From Providencia rettgeri (GTDB taxonomy: Bacteria > Pseudomonadota > Gammaproteobacteria > Enterobacterales > Enterobacteriaceae): a stretch of 64,000 nt of DNA. Both the position numbers and the translations under genes were made by a program. This document shows, one piece after another, positions 9,531 to 19,505 of the stretch. The stretch lies in contig NZ_CP017671.1 of NCBI RefSeq assembly GCF_001874625.1, positions 1,364,001-1,428,000 of the forward strand, read 5' to 3'. The notes under the pieces are model-generated. The model saw only the letters and a program-made list of their open reading frames with translations, made no database searches and was not told the origin of the DNA. The first letter of the stretch is position 1. Every line of letters starts with the position of its first letter.

Positions 9531-10487
9531 ATGGATTTTAGAAACGTCATACGCAAAAATAATATTCGTACTCGTTTAGTTGTGATGAGTTACATTTTGC
9601 TAATGTTAGTCATTGGTTTACTGGCGGATATTGCAACGCACCCAAATGAACAGCTAGATTTGTTTGATAATGCGATGGAGTTTGTGACGTTTCAAGAGTG
9701 GCCTATAGCGACATTTATTGTTCTAGGTTTGACATTTCTTGGGTTGATTTATATTCATTTTAGAGGGCATAAAATGATGCTAGCGGGAATGAACGCTAGG
9801 GAAATCACTCAGGAAAATGCAAAAAGTTCTGAAGAAAAACAACTGTTCAATATTATCGAAGAGCTTAGTTTGAGCGCTAGTTTAGGTTATATTCCACGTT
9901 TATATATTTTAGATACTGACGAGCCGAATGCTTTTGCTGCGGGGTGGAACAAACGTAATGCCCTTGTGGGAGTGACCCGAGGTTTGCTTCAAAGCCTTAA
10001 TCGACAGGAGGTTCAGGCCGTTTTAGCTCATGAAGTGGGGCATATTATCCATGGGGACTCAAAATTAACCTTGTATGTGGGTATTTTAGCAAATGTTATT
10101 TTGACGGTGACCAATTTATTTAGCCAAATCTTTATTCGCACGGCTGGGCGAAGCAGAAATAATGCCGCTAATAAGGCTCAAGTTATTTTACTAGTCCTTA
10201 ATTTCGTTTTACCGTGGATAACACAAATTCTTTATTTTTACTTATCTCGCACACGTGAATATATGGCAGATGCAGCCGCAGTCGATCTGACATCTGATAA
10301 CCAAGCCATGATCAGTGCGTTGAAAAAAATATCTGGGAAGCATGAAACCCATGAGTACGATGAGCGAAGTACTGGTCAGGCTTATCGAAAAGCGGCTTAT
10401 ATTTTTAATAAGGGAGATTCAGTTTTTTCTACACACCCATCTATTGAAAACCGCATTGCTGTCTTGGAAGGTAAAAAGCAATTTTAA
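9531..10487 (+). CDS. M48 family membrane metallopeptidase (HtpX-like)
   Basis: This 318-residue inner-membrane zinc peptidase has two N-terminal membrane segments (about 18-34 and 58-76), the HEVGH zinc motif at 167-171 (H167, E168, H171), two more hydrophobic segments at about 182-200 and 215-238, and the third-ligand region SRTREYMADAAAVD near 243-256. This is the HtpX/M48B layout, but it is not HtpX itself, which is somewhat shorter. It follows lemA by 101 nt in the same direction, a known partnership. The likely role is quality control of membrane proteins. The start is supported by an AGG seven bases upstream. Confidence 0.9.
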   Translation: MDFRNVIRKNNIRTRLVVMSYILLMLVIGLLADIATHPNEQLDLFDNAMEFVTFQEWPIATFIVLGLTFLGLIYIHFRGHKMMLAGMNAREITQENAKSSEEKQLFNIIEELSLSASLGYIPRLYILDTDEPNAFAAGWNKRNALVGVTRGLLQSLNRQEVQAVLAHEVGHIIHGDSKLTLYVGILANVILTVTNLFSQIFIRTAGRSRNNAANKAQVILLVLNFVLPWITQILYFYLSRTREYMADAAAVDLTSDNQAMISALKKISGKHETHEYDERSTGQAYRKAAYIFNKGDSVFSTHPSIENRIAVLEGKKQF

Positions 10488-10666
10488 TAGTAAAATAAAT
10501 ACAGCGAGTATTGATTAGCGGCTTTTCTTCAAATATTGGCGTTTTTTTAGCAAACTTTGCCGAGGGATGCTGGAACAACACGTCATTACCCCCTATAATT
10601 CCGCCAACATAACATTTCTATGTTATGTATTTTCATTTCTAAAATATTTAACCAGGTTATCATTTT

Positions 10667-11311
10667 ATGACTGACATAGCGCATCACTGTACCATTGTAG
10701 GTATATCGGGAGCCTCTGCATCTGGCAAAAGCTTAATTGCAAGCACTCTATATCGAGAACTTAGGGAAAAGGTCGGTGATCATAATATAGGTGTTATTCC
10801 AGAGGACTGTTATTATAAAGACCAAGCAGATATTCCAATGGAAGAACGGCTTAAAGTAAACTATGACCATCCTAATTCAATGGATCACAGCTTGCTTTAT
10901 GAGCATCTTAAATCACTGAAAAGTGGTCAAGCAGTAGAAATTCCTCAATACGACTATGTCGCTCATACTCGCAAACAAAAAACCATTACGTTTAAACCTA
11001 AAAAAGTCATTATCATTGAAGGCATTTTATTGTTAACTGATAAACGCTTACGTGGTGAGATGGACTTTTCTATTTTTGTTGATACTCCACTCGATATTTG
11101 CTTGATGCGCCGCATTAAACGTGATGTAAATGAAAGGGGCAGAACACTTGATTCTGTCATCGAACAATATAATAAAACTGTGCGCCCAATGTTTTTGCAG
11201 TTTATTGAACCGTCTAAGCAATATGCTGATATTATTGTACCTCGCGGTGGTAAAAACCGGGTTGCGATAGATGTCTTGAAAGCAAAAATTGGTGAATTCT
11301 GTCAAGATTAA
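10667..11311 (+). CDS. udk: Uridine kinase
   Basis: This cytosolic salvage enzyme phosphorylates uridine and cytidine to UMP and CMP using GTP or ATP. It has 214 residues (E. coli 213). The P-loop GASASGKS is at 15-22, and the PRK/udk family segments [18 protein letters not shown] and IIEGILLL are present. It is followed by dcd in the same direction (42 nt to its ATG). This matches the E. coli order udk-dcd-asmA, and the two pyrimidine genes are likely co-transcribed. Confidence 0.97.
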   Translation: MTDIAHHCTIVGISGASASGKSLIASTLYRELREKVGDHNIGVIPEDCYYKDQADIPMEERLKVNYDHPNSMDHSLLYEHLKSLKSGQAVEIPQYDYVAHTRKQKTITFKPKKVIIIEGILLLTDKRLRGEMDFSIFVDTPLDICLMRRIKRDVNERGRTLDSVIEQYNKTVRPMFLQFIEPSKQYADIIVPRGGKNRVAIDVLKAKIGEFCQD

Positions 11312-11353
11312 CAAATTAGCGCAGAGACTAAAATAATGAAGGGGGAAACAACC

Positions 11354-11935
11354 ATGCGTCTATGTGACCGCGATATTATTCAATGGATGGATGATGGTAA
11401 ATTAGTCATTAGCCCACGCCCACCCGTTGAACGGATTAATGGTGCAACCGCTGATGTTCGACTGGGTAATCAATTCCGTGTTTTTCGTGGGCATACCGCT
11501 GCATTTATTGACCTGAGCGGTCCCAAAAATGAGGTTAATGCCGCGTTGGATCGTGTAATGAGCGATGAAATCGTGCTAGGTGAAGATGAACCATTTTTCC
11601 TACATCCAGGGGAATTAGCACTTGCAGTGACGCTTGAGTCTGTTACGCTCCCTGACAATCTTGTTGGTTGGTTAGATGGTCGTTCTTCACTAGCAAGGCT
11701 GGGTTTGATGGTGCACGTAACAGCACATCGAATCGATCCCGGCTGGCATGGGCAAATCGTGTTAGAGTTTTATAATTCTGGGAAATTGCCTTTAGCGTTA
11801 CGTCCGGGTATGGTGATCGGTGCTTTAAGTTTTGAGCCATTATCTGGTAGTGCAGACCGCCCATATAATAGCCGTCAAGATGCTAAATATAAAAACCAAC
11901 AAGGTGCAGTAGGTAGCCGGATTAGCGAAGACTAA
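11354..11935 (+). CDS. dcd: dCTP deaminase
   Basis: This enzyme deaminates dCTP to dUTP, the main source of dUTP for thymidylate synthesis in enterics, and acts as a homotrimer in the cytosol. Starting at MRLCDRD it has 193 residues, exactly the E. coli length; a GGGGGAA Shine-Dalgarno lies 7 nt upstream, so the longer in-frame ATG at 11336 was rejected. The signature segments [31 protein letters not shown] and HRIDPGWHG are intact, including the catalytic Glu in VLEFYNSG. Confidence 0.97.
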   Translation: MRLCDRDIIQWMDDGKLVISPRPPVERINGATADVRLGNQFRVFRGHTAAFIDLSGPKNEVNAALDRVMSDEIVLGEDEPFFLHPGELALAVTLESVTLPDNLVGWLDGRSSLARLGLMVHVTAHRIDPGWHGQIVLEFYNSGKLPLALRPGMVIGALSFEPLSGSADRPYNSRQDAKYKNQQGAVGSRISED

Positions 11936-12062
11936 GCACTGTAATTTTGCGGAACTTGTTGTTCTTGAAGGATATGAGAAGCAATTTCCGCCCATTTTCA
12001 GGGATAGCAGTGGTGTAAGTTCGCTTTATGATGGGCGCTGGTGGGTTTTAAGAGAGGGAAGC

Positions 12063-13901
12063 ATGAAACGTTTTTTAACGACATTGATTATTTTACTTGT
12101 GGTCATTGTTGCGGGTTTGACAACACTTGTGATGCTAGTAAACCCCAACGATTTCCGTCATTACATTGTGGAACAAGTAGATAAAAAAAGTGGATATCAG
12201 CTTGAATTCAATGGGGATATGCGTTGGCATGTTTGGCCTACACTCAGTATTATTACGGGGCCGATATCTCTCACTGCTCCTAATGCGACAACTCCTGTTC
12301 TTAGTGCGGAAAACATGCGCCTAGATGTTGAATTATGGCCGCTTATTTCTCATAAGCTCTCCGTTGAGCAAATTGTGATTGATGGTGCGGTCATTCGCAA
12401 AACACCAGAAAGCGAACCCAAAATTCACACCAATGCCCCAGTAGCCCCTGGCGGAACAGCGCCATCATCCTCTCCAACAGAAAAAACTAATTGGTTATTA
12501 GATATAGAAAAAATCAATATATCCAATAGCTTAGTTATCTGGCAAACTGCTAAAGACGAATTTAATTTACGAAATATAAATTTATCATTGAAAAAAAGTG
12601 ATAAAAAACAAATCGCAGCCAAATTCAGTGGTAACTTGAATAAAAACCAGCAAGAACTTATTTTTGATACACGGGCTGATATAGATTTATCTAATATTAA
12701 TCAAAAGATTAGTGGGAAGTTGACACAATTTGACTATAAATTAAGTGGTGTTGATTTACCCGAAAACGGTATAGAAGGGCAGATTACCAGCGATTTCCTG
12801 TATTCAAAAGGGAAAATAGAAAATGCAAGTTTGAGTAATTTGTTGATCAAAGCCAATGAGAGTAGCTTAACGGGCAATATCAGTATCCAATTAACAGATA
12901 TCCCAAAAGTGGCGATTGAGTTAGTTTCAGATAAATTAGATTTAGATAACTTACTTGGTACAGCAGCGGCTGATTCTAATTCAACGGCTGAGACAAATAA
13001 TAACCGTGTCGGTGTTAAACCTGTGATATCAGGTTCAAATACTCAACAGTATGATTTATCTGGTTTACAGTCTTTTACCGCAGATATTAATTTAGCTATT
13101 AATCATTTAGTTTATCGTGGAATGACAGTAACTGATGTGGTTTTTGAGGCACAAAACCAAGCTCCACGTTTTAGCGTTGCTAAACTGCAAGGGAAAGCGT
13201 TTGGTGGGGATTTCTCATTGCCCGTCACCTTGAATTACCGCTCAACTCCTGCTTATGTTTCAGCTAAGCCAAAATTTAACCATATCGATTTAACACCATT
13301 ACTAAAAGCATTTAATATGCCGCAGAAAATAAGCGGTATTATTTCGTTAAATGCAACCTTATCGGGTATTGGGTATGATGATTATGCGGTAAAAAACCAA
13401 TGGCAGGGGCCGGTTAGCTTTGAATTGAGAAGTGCCAAATTACAAGGCTTGAATATCCCACAACTAATTCAGCAGTCGGTTTCTCGTGTTACGAATAAAA
13501 TAAATGCTCCCGTTAATACTGGTAATTATACGGAAGTAGATTTATTCAAGGTAGCTGGTATTTTGAATAAAGGTAATTTAAATATATCCTCCATGCAAGC
13601 GACCTCTGCCTTGGTTAATATTAATGGTCAAGGGAATATGAATATCCCTAATGAAACTATAGATGTTAATTTAGGTGTGAATATCGCCAATGGTTGGGGA
13701 GGGGATTCACGCTTGGTTAAACAGCTACAAGAGATGACAATTCCTCTGCGGATATACGGTAGCTGGTATAGTTTACAGTACCAGCTAGATGTGGAAAAAC
13801 TCTTGCGAAATGAATTACGAACTCAAGCTAAAGAAGCCATTGGTAATTTCTTAAAAAAAGAAGAAAATAAAGGGCTTAATGATTTATTAAACGCGCTTTA
13901 A
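12063..13901 (+). CDS. asmA: AsmA family inner-membrane/periplasmic protein
   Basis: This 612-residue protein has an N-terminal membrane anchor (about 5-27), then a long beta-rich periplasmic domain. The AsmA N-terminal chorein-like region is visible (NPNDFRHYIVEQVDKKSGYQ), and the conserved C-terminal AsmA domain runs from about residue 395 to the end (LRSAKLQGLNIPQLIQQ, then NGWGGDSRLVKQLQ). AsmA-like proteins are implicated in phospholipid transport between the membranes and affect outer-membrane assembly. A low-complexity Pro/Thr/Ser segment lies near 120-142. The position after dcd and opposite yegH is conserved with E. coli. Confidence 0.94.
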   Translation: MKRFLTTLIILLVVIVAGLTTLVMLVNPNDFRHYIVEQVDKKSGYQLEFNGDMRWHVWPTLSIITGPISLTAPNATTPVLSAENMRLDVELWPLISHKLSVEQIVIDGAVIRKTPESEPKIHTNAPVAPGGTAPSSSPTEKTNWLLDIEKINISNSLVIWQTAKDEFNLRNINLSLKKSDKKQIAAKFSGNLNKNQQELIFDTRADIDLSNINQKISGKLTQFDYKLSGVDLPENGIEGQITSDFLYSKGKIENASLSNLLIKANESSLTGNISIQLTDIPKVAIELVSDKLDLDNLLGTAAADSNSTAETNNNRVGVKPVISGSNTQQYDLSGLQSFTADINLAINHLVYRGMTVTDVVFEAQNQAPRFSVAKLQGKAFGGDFSLPVTLNYRSTPAYVSAKPKFNHIDLTPLLKAFNMPQKISGIISLNATLSGIGYDDYAVKNQWQGPVSFELRSAKLQGLNIPQLIQQSVSRVTNKINAPVNTGNYTEVDLFKVAGILNKGNLNISSMQATSALVNINGQGNMNIPNETIDVNLGVNIANGWGGDSRLVKQLQEMTIPLRIYGSWYSLQYQLDVEKLLRNELRTQAKEAIGNFLKKEENKGLNDLLNAL

Positions 13902-13905
13902 CTTA

Positions 13906-13935
13906 AAAAAACGCCCTTTATTGGGCGTTTTTTAT
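13906..13935. terminator. Bidirectional terminator between asmA and the convergent small gene
   Basis: ACGCCC and GGGCGT flank a 6-nt loop, with A7 on the left and T6 on the right. It can terminate asmA on the plus strand and the gene ending at 13951 on the minus strand. Confidence 0.88.
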
Positions 13936-13950
13936 AAGTGCAAATGGACA

Positions 13951-14631
13951 TTAATAGTAGCCATTTCCATTTTTATAATCTTCTTGCCTTTGTTTTGTGT
14001 TTTCAAAGGTATTGTTAGTCTGCTTAACTGAACTATCCCTAGATAAATAGTTATTTCTTCCTTCACTTTTTATAAATTTTCCAGCTGTATTATTTAATTT
14101 ATCTTCTAATTTGCTAAGCGTTTTTTCTTTATTACTATTGTGCTGATAAGTTGAACGCCCTAATTCATTCTTATAGTGTTGAATATTATCTTTTAAGTTT
14201 AATAATATGTTATTAAACTTATTCATTGTATCTTTAGGTAGGGTAATTTTACACCTTCGACCATCTGAGGTGCCTATTTTTTTTATTTGTTTAGAAATTA
14301 AATCTAAGCTTTTAGATATGTGATTTCTTAAATCCTTGATATCTTGCTTATGGATTGTTTTCTCTGATGTAATCAGTAATTCTTTTTTGGTTAAGGCATC
14401 AATAGATTTATTTTCTGAGAGTTTACTCGTGGTCTCTTGACTAGATAACTCTTTCATTTGGCTGTTTTCTAAAAAGCGGACTTTCTTTTTAGAAGCCATA
14501 GGATATTGTTCAGTATTATTTTGAAGTCGATTCGCGGTAACAGCAACCTTTCCTGATGATTTATTTGTAGTTTGATTAATCTTCTGTGTTTGCAACGTAT
14601 TTATATTTGGAGACTGAGTTTTTATATGCAT
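13951..14631 (-). CDS. Small hydrophilic protein of unknown function, effector-like
   Basis: I do not recognise this 226-residue protein. It has no signal peptide or membrane segment. The first 45 residues are rich in Asn, Gln, Thr and Ser, as is typical of type III secretion signals, and the rest is Lys-rich and mostly helical. Residues 49-53, KKVRF, followed by LE, fit the RVxF docking motif of protein phosphatase 1 and resemble the motif context in PPP1R15-type regulators. The ATG follows AAAGG seven bases upstream. The gene sits as an AT-rich insertion between asmA and yegH, which are adjacent in E. coli. A secreted effector is one possibility, but there is no direct evidence. Confidence 0.6.
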   Translation of the reverse strand: MHIKTQSPNINTLQTQKINQTTNKSSGKVAVTANRLQNNTEQYPMASKKKVRFLENSQMKELSSQETTSKLSENKSIDALTKKELLITSEKTIHKQDIKDLRNHISKSLDLISKQIKKIGTSDGRRCKITLPKDTMNKFNNILLNLKDNIQHYKNELGRSTYQHNSNKEKTLSKLEDKLNNTAGKFIKSEGRNNYLSRDSSVKQTNNTFENTKQRQEDYKNGNGYY

Positions 14632-14764
14632 AGTGTGACCTTTATTAAAGATTAGGTATATTCAATGCTATAAATTATTCAGTATTTCAATGATTATTCT
14701 TTTAAAAAACGATGTTGTTTTTATTTACCGCTATTAAATAGCCATTTCTTACTAAAAGTGAAAC

Positions 14765-14791
14765 AAAAAATACCGGCTCAGAGGCCGGCAT
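14765..14791 (-). terminator. Rho-independent terminator of yegH
   Basis: GCCGG and CCGGC arms with a 6-nt loop are followed on the minus strand by A then six T. It lies 23 nt past the yegH stop. Confidence 0.8.
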
Positions 14792-14813
14792 TTATTTTGT
14801 TTAGAACTAAAGG

Positions 14814-16397
14814 TTAGTCATCTTCAAATTCATAGCCATCACCTTCAGGTGCTGGCGGTGTAATGAGCACTTTATTAACACGATGACTGTTGACTTCAAG
14901 TGGTTGGAATACGCAGCCATTGATAGTCACTTGTTCGCCTACTTCAGGAACGCGCTGTAAGTGTTCCATTAGTAAACCTGCAATTGTTTCATATTCACGC
15001 TTATCGTCTAATTCCATTGGGATAAACATGATCAGGTCTTCAAGTGGCATAAAGCCGTTGGCAATCCAAGTACCATCATCCAGTTTTTGAATATCGTGGC
15101 GTGAGTCATTTTCTTCATCACCAACGGGCAAGTTACCCGCGATTGTTTCCATTACGTCGGTCAATGTGACGATACCTTCGATAGAGCCAAATTCATCCAC
15201 AACAAACGCAAAGTGTGTATGGGCTTTACGGAACTGTTCTAATGCTTTTAATAGTGATAACCCTTCAGGGAAAATTAGAGGTTGCGTGATTAATGCACGC
15301 AAATTAAGCGGTTTACCACGAAGCTGTTGTTTGACTAAATCCATTACATGAACAACACCAACAGGTTCATCACTAATTGTTTCATCTATAACCACTAAGC
15401 GTGAATGCGGGTTTTTCTCCATCAATTGCAGTAAATCGGCGGAGGATTTATTGATGTCGAGGTAATCCACATCATGACGTGAGGTCATAATACTCTCAAC
15501 GTTACGTTGTGCCATACCTAAGACACGCGCAATCATCAAACGTTCTTGCGGGTCAAAAACAGATTGGTTATCCGCAATCAGATCTGATGTGTGAGGGTCT
15601 AATTCGCCTCTTTCTGCTTTACCACTTAAAATACGCAATACCGCTTCAGCAGTACGTTCGCGCAGAGGCCTTGTTCCCGTCAGGAATTTACGGCGATTGA
15701 ACTGCGCAAATTGGTTAAGAACTTCAATCATGATAGAGAAGCCGATCGCAGCATATAAGTAGCCTTTCGGTATGGCATAACCGAAGCCTTCGGCAACTAA
15801 GCTGAAACCAATCATAAGTAAGAAGCTTAAACACAGTATGACAATGGTGGGGTGGTTATTGACAAAGCTAGTCAACGGTTTACTTGCCCAAATCATCAAC
15901 AGCATTGCAATAGTGACTGCGGCAATCATGACGCCAATATGGTCAACCATACCGACAGCTGTAATGACAGAGTCAAGAGAGAAAACCGCATCAAGAACAA
16001 TGATTTGTGCAACAACAGCCCAGAAATTCGATGTTTTTCGTTGAGTATTAGTGTGCTCGTCTTTACCTTCTAGTCGTTCGTTTAGCTCCATTGTTGCTTT
16101 GAACAATAGGAATAGCCCCCCGATCAACATGATCAGATCTCGAGCGCTGAAAGGATGCTCAAAGAGTGTCAATATTGGTTTCGTTAGCGTAATTAGCCAT
16201 GACAGGCTAAAGAGCAGGACAACGCGCATGATAAGTGCAAGCATAAGCCCCGTTACACGGGCTCTATCACGCAACTTAGGCGGGAGTTTGTCAGCTAGAA
16301 TGGCGATGAAAACGAGGTTATCTATACCAAGAACGATTTCTAGAACGATAAGGGTAGCGAGGCCCGCCCAAATCGAAGGATCTGCGATCCATTCCAT
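14814..16397 (-). CDS. yegH: TerC/CBS/CorC-domain membrane protein YegH
   Basis: This 527-residue protein is the same length as E. coli YegH and is closely similar throughout. The N-terminal TerC-type domain (about 1-225) has about seven membrane helices and the acidic motifs [12 protein letters not shown] and [18 protein letters not shown]. It is followed by a CBS pair (about 300-425, [13 protein letters not shown] and the [17 protein letters not shown] segment) and a C-terminal CorC/HlyC domain. TerC-type proteins are linked to metal-ion export; YegH itself is uncharacterised. The conserved neighbourhood with asmA, dcd and udk supports the yegH rather than yoaE assignment. Confidence 0.93.
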   Translation of the reverse strand: MEWIADPSIWAGLATLIVLEIVLGIDNLVFIAILADKLPPKLRDRARVTGLMLALIMRVVLLFSLSWLITLTKPILTLFEHPFSARDLIMLIGGLFLLFKATMELNERLEGKDEHTNTQRKTSNFWAVVAQIIVLDAVFSLDSVITAVGMVDHIGVMIAAVTIAMLLMIWASKPLTSFVNNHPTIVILCLSFLLMIGFSLVAEGFGYAIPKGYLYAAIGFSIMIEVLNQFAQFNRRKFLTGTRPLRERTAEAVLRILSGKAERGELDPHTSDLIADNQSVFDPQERLMIARVLGMAQRNVESIMTSRHDVDYLDINKSSADLLQLMEKNPHSRLVVIDETISDEPVGVVHVMDLVKQQLRGKPLNLRALITQPLIFPEGLSLLKALEQFRKAHTHFAFVVDEFGSIEGIVTLTDVMETIAGNLPVGDEENDSRHDIQKLDDGTWIANGFMPLEDLIMFIPMELDDKREYETIAGLLMEHLQRVPEVGEQVTINGCVFQPLEVNSHRVNKVLITPPAPEGDGYEFEDD

Positions 16398-16639
16398 ACA
16401 GTTTGTTTTACCTTCTGATATGACGGCTTATGCCGACAGGTGAATAATGCGGTTTGTTGAACTAAATATCAATAAAAATTCACTTTAGTTAGATATTTTT
16501 TGACAAAAAAAGTCGTGAATACGTCATCGATTGCATCAATAACTACCATGCTGCACAATCCTAGGTTAATATGTGATCCCGTTAACAGAATGTCAGCACT
16601 ATCAAGGCTGACTTGGTCCTAATCAGACAGGAGTTTTTC

Positions 16640-18046
16640 ATGTCAAAGCAGCAGATTGGTGTTGTCGGAATGGCTGTCATGGGGCGCAATCTTGCGCTGA
16701 ACATTGAAAGTCGCGGTTATTCAGTGTCTATCTTTAACCGTTCTAAAGATAAAACAGATGAAGTTATCGCCGAAAATCCAGGGAAAAAATTAGTTCCCAA
16801 CTATACAATTGAAGAGTTTGTTGACTCTCTGGAAAAACCACGCCGCATCTTGTTGATGGTTAAAGCGGGTGAAGCAACAGACAAAACAATTGCCTCGCTG
16901 ACTCCTCATTTGGACAAAGGTGATATCTTAATAGATGGTGGTAACACTCTTTATAAAGATACTATCCGTCGTAATCGCGAATTATCTGAACAAGGTTTCA
17001 ACTTCATCGGTACAGGTGTTTCTGGTGGTGAAGAAGGTGCATTGAAAGGCCCTTCAATCATGCCTGGCGGTCAAAAAGAAGCTTATGAATTAGTTGCTCC
17101 AATTTTAAAAGAGATTGCAGCGAAAGCAGAAGGCGAGCCATGTGTGACTTATATTGGTCCAGATGGTGCAGGGCACTATGTCAAAATGGTTCACAATGGT
17201 ATCGAATATGGTGATATGCAATTAATTGCAGAAGCATATTCATTGCTAAAAGGCTCATTGAACTTAAGTAACGAAGAATTGGCAGACACCTTTGCAGAGT
17301 GGAATAAAGGTGAGTTAAGCAGCTATTTGATTGAAATCACAGCAGATATCTTCAAGAAAAAAGATGAAGATGGTAAATATCTGGTTGATGTGATCCTTGA
17401 TGAAGCAGCAAATAAAGGGACAGGTAAATGGACTAGCCAAAGTGCTCTTGATTTAGGCATTCCTCTGACTCTGATCACTGAATCTGTATTTGCGCGTTAT
17501 ATTTCATTCTTGAAAGACCAACGTGTAGCCGCCTCTAAAGTATTAAGTGGCCCAGTATTAAAAGCAGTTGATGGTGATAAAAAAGCATTTATTGAGAAAA
17601 TTCGCCGTGCGTTATATCTAGGTAAAATTGTTTCTTATGCGCAAGGTTTCCAACAGCTGAAAGCGGCATCAGATGAATATAATTGGGACCTCAACTACGG
17701 TGAAATCGCGAAAATTTTCCGTGCGGGTTGTATTATTCGTGCTCAATTCTTGCAAAAAATCACTGACGCTTATAACCAAGATGCAAAAATTGCCAACTTG
17801 CTGTTAGCGCCATATTTCAAACAAATTGCCGATGAATACCAACAAGCTCTGCGTGATGTTGTTTGTTATGGGGTGCAAAATGGCATACCTACACCAACGT
17901 TCTCAGCAGCAATTTCTTACTATGATAGCTACCGTTCAGCGGTATTGCCTGCAAACTTAATCCAAGCGCAGCGTGACTACTTTGGTGCTCACACTTATAA
18001 ACGTACGGATAAAGACGGTGTTTTCCACACAGAATGGATGGAATAA
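16640..18046 (+). CDS. gnd: 6-phosphogluconate dehydrogenase, decarboxylating
   Basis: This cytosolic enzyme of the oxidative pentose phosphate pathway converts 6-phosphogluconate and NADP+ to ribulose 5-phosphate, CO2 and NADPH. It has 468 residues from MSKQQIG, the E. coli length; AGGAG lies just upstream, and the in-frame TTG at 16613 was rejected. The NADP-binding GxxxMGxNLALNIE fingerprint is at the N-terminus, followed by [11 protein letters not shown] and the catalytic region [13 protein letters not shown]. The C-terminal tail that reaches into the partner subunit is intact. It ends at a strong terminator. Confidence 0.98.
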   Translation: MSKQQIGVVGMAVMGRNLALNIESRGYSVSIFNRSKDKTDEVIAENPGKKLVPNYTIEEFVDSLEKPRRILLMVKAGEATDKTIASLTPHLDKGDILIDGGNTLYKDTIRRNRELSEQGFNFIGTGVSGGEEGALKGPSIMPGGQKEAYELVAPILKEIAAKAEGEPCVTYIGPDGAGHYVKMVHNGIEYGDMQLIAEAYSLLKGSLNLSNEELADTFAEWNKGELSSYLIEITADIFKKKDEDGKYLVDVILDEAANKGTGKWTSQSALDLGIPLTLITESVFARYISFLKDQRVAASKVLSGPVLKAVDGDKKAFIEKIRRALYLGKIVSYAQGFQQLKAASDEYNWDLNYGEIAKIFRAGCIIRAQFLQKITDAYNQDAKIANLLLAPYFKQIADEYQQALRDVVCYGVQNGIPTPTFSAAISYYDSYRSAVLPANLIQAQRDYFGAHTYKRTDKDGVFHTEWME

Positions 18047-18073
18047 TCCGTCATCATTGATTATTGATGACAT

Positions 18074-18101
18074 AAAAGGCGCTAGGTTTAGCGCCTTTTT
18101 T
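18074..18101 (+). terminator. Rho-independent terminator of gnd
   Basis: AAAAGGCGCTA pairs with TAGCGCCTTTTTT around a 4-nt loop, 27 nt past the gnd stop. Confidence 0.93.
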
Positions 18102-18234
18102 GACTTTTAAGCACCGTAAAATGGTTAATTTATAACGATGAGTAAATCGCTTATTCGGTATCGAATATAGCTTTTTTATAATTTATAACAGCGAATATTT
18201 TTAAATTATATTTTATCGAGTCTAGGCATGGTTT

Positions 18235-19422
18235 ATGCGTAACTTTCTTATTTTATTGCTTTTATTAGTATTACTTGGTCCATTAGGGATTGATTTATAT
18301 TTGCCGACAATACCTGATATTGCGAGGGATTTAGGTAGCAGTGAGTCGGTGATCCAGTCAACGATAGCACTGTTCATTCTCGTTCTGGGGTTAGGGCAAT
18401 TAATTTCGGGCCCACTAGTGGATAGATATGGACGAAAACCTGTCGCGATTGCAGGTATGGTGCTATATATCATCGGTGCAGGTGTTGCGATTGTAGCAAC
18501 GACACCGGCAGTATTTATTGCTTCTCGTTTATTGCAGGGAGTTGCGGTTTGTTGCACTTCTGTAGTGGCTTTTAGTTGTGTGCGCGACCGTATGAATGGT
18601 ACAGAAGCGGCGCGAGCCTTCGGTTTTCTAAATGGTACACTCAATATTGTTCCTGCATTGGCCCCATTATTAGGGGGGTTATTGGCGGAGGCTTGGGGGT
18701 GGCGTGCGCCATTTTGGTTCCTTGCACTGTATGCGTTGGTAATATTAGTACTGATTATCATATTATTACCGGAAACACGGCCAACAAATTTGCCAGCAGT
18801 AAAAACGACCCAACTTAAAACCTATTGGCGGATTTTGGGTGACCGTCAATTTATCATTTTTGCTTTGGTTAATGCAGGGACTATGGGGATGGCACTAACT
18901 TATGTTTCCCTTGCGCCCAGTGTTCTAATGGGGGATGCACAACTTACCCCACTAGAATTTTCTATTGTATTTGGAATAAATGGTTTTTGGATCATGTTTG
19001 CCAGCTATATTGCCAATTACTTTATTCATAAAATTGGCCGGCCAACTTGTTTATTAGTGGGCAGTACGATGATGGAATTAGGTTGTTTAGGGTTGCTGCT
19101 TGGTTTTATTTTACTCTCTGAACAAGTGCAAAATCATTGGGCTGTGTATATGTTACCTGTCGCATGTGCTTGTACCGGCCTTGCCTTTATGATGGGCACC
19201 GCAACAAGTTATGCCTTAGAACCATTTGGTAACGAAGCCGGGACGGCTTCTGCGTTAGTGGGGTTTGTGCAAATGGCAGGAGGAGCAGGGTTAGGGTTAT
19301 TTGCCATTGCTTTACCTATCGCCCCGAAACTATCCCTAGCGATAGTTATGTTAATTGGTTGTATTTTTGGCTTAGTTGCAAGAAAGGCGAGCTTAAAATT
19401 AACTAAAGACGAAAGTCATTAA
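18235..19422 (+). CDS. MFS drug:H+ antiporter, Bcr/CflA (DHA1) type
   Basis: This 395-residue inner-membrane transporter has 12 predicted helices. The loop 2-3 motif GPLVDRYGRKPVA is the MFS signature, and the DHA1 motif around LNGTLNIVPALAPLLGG in helix 5 marks a proton-coupled drug exporter. It resembles the YdhC, MdtL and Bcr group without clearly being any one of them. A five-codon ORF (ATG at 18228) overlaps its start out of frame, and no strong Shine-Dalgarno is visible. It lies where E. coli has surface-polysaccharide genes next to gnd, so this is a lineage-specific insertion. The substrate is unknown. Confidence 0.88.
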   Translation: MRNFLILLLLLVLLGPLGIDLYLPTIPDIARDLGSSESVIQSTIALFILVLGLGQLISGPLVDRYGRKPVAIAGMVLYIIGAGVAIVATTPAVFIASRLLQGVAVCCTSVVAFSCVRDRMNGTEAARAFGFLNGTLNIVPALAPLLGGLLAEAWGWRAPFWFLALYALVILVLIIILLPETRPTNLPAVKTTQLKTYWRILGDRQFIIFALVNAGTMGMALTYVSLAPSVLMGDAQLTPLEFSIVFGINGFWIMFASYIANYFIHKIGRPTCLLVGSTMMELGCLGLLLGFILLSEQVQNHWAVYMLPVACACTGLAFMMGTATSYALEPFGNEAGTASALVGFVQMAGGAGLGLFAIALPIAPKLSLAIVMLIGCIFGLVARKASLKLTKDESH

Positions 19423-19435
19423 TTATTAATGCTAT

Positions 19436-19474
19436 TCAAGGCTCGATTAGCTAGCAATGTTAATTGAGCCTTGA
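19436..19474. terminator. Long hairpin between the convergent MFS and M66 genes
   Basis: A 14-bp stem (TCAAGGCTC core, one G-U pair) with an 11-nt loop lies between the two stop codons. T-tracts are weak on both sides, so it is a probable but imperfect bidirectional terminator. Confidence 0.55.
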
Positions 19475-19505
19475 GATTACTTTATGCTAATACCTTATAT
19501 CAACA

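Noticed and set aside
18222-18761. 179-residue minus-strand ORF inside the MFS gene
   Set aside because: It is an antisense shadow of a well-supported transporter gene, with low-complexity Ala/Asn/Thr composition and no family resemblance.
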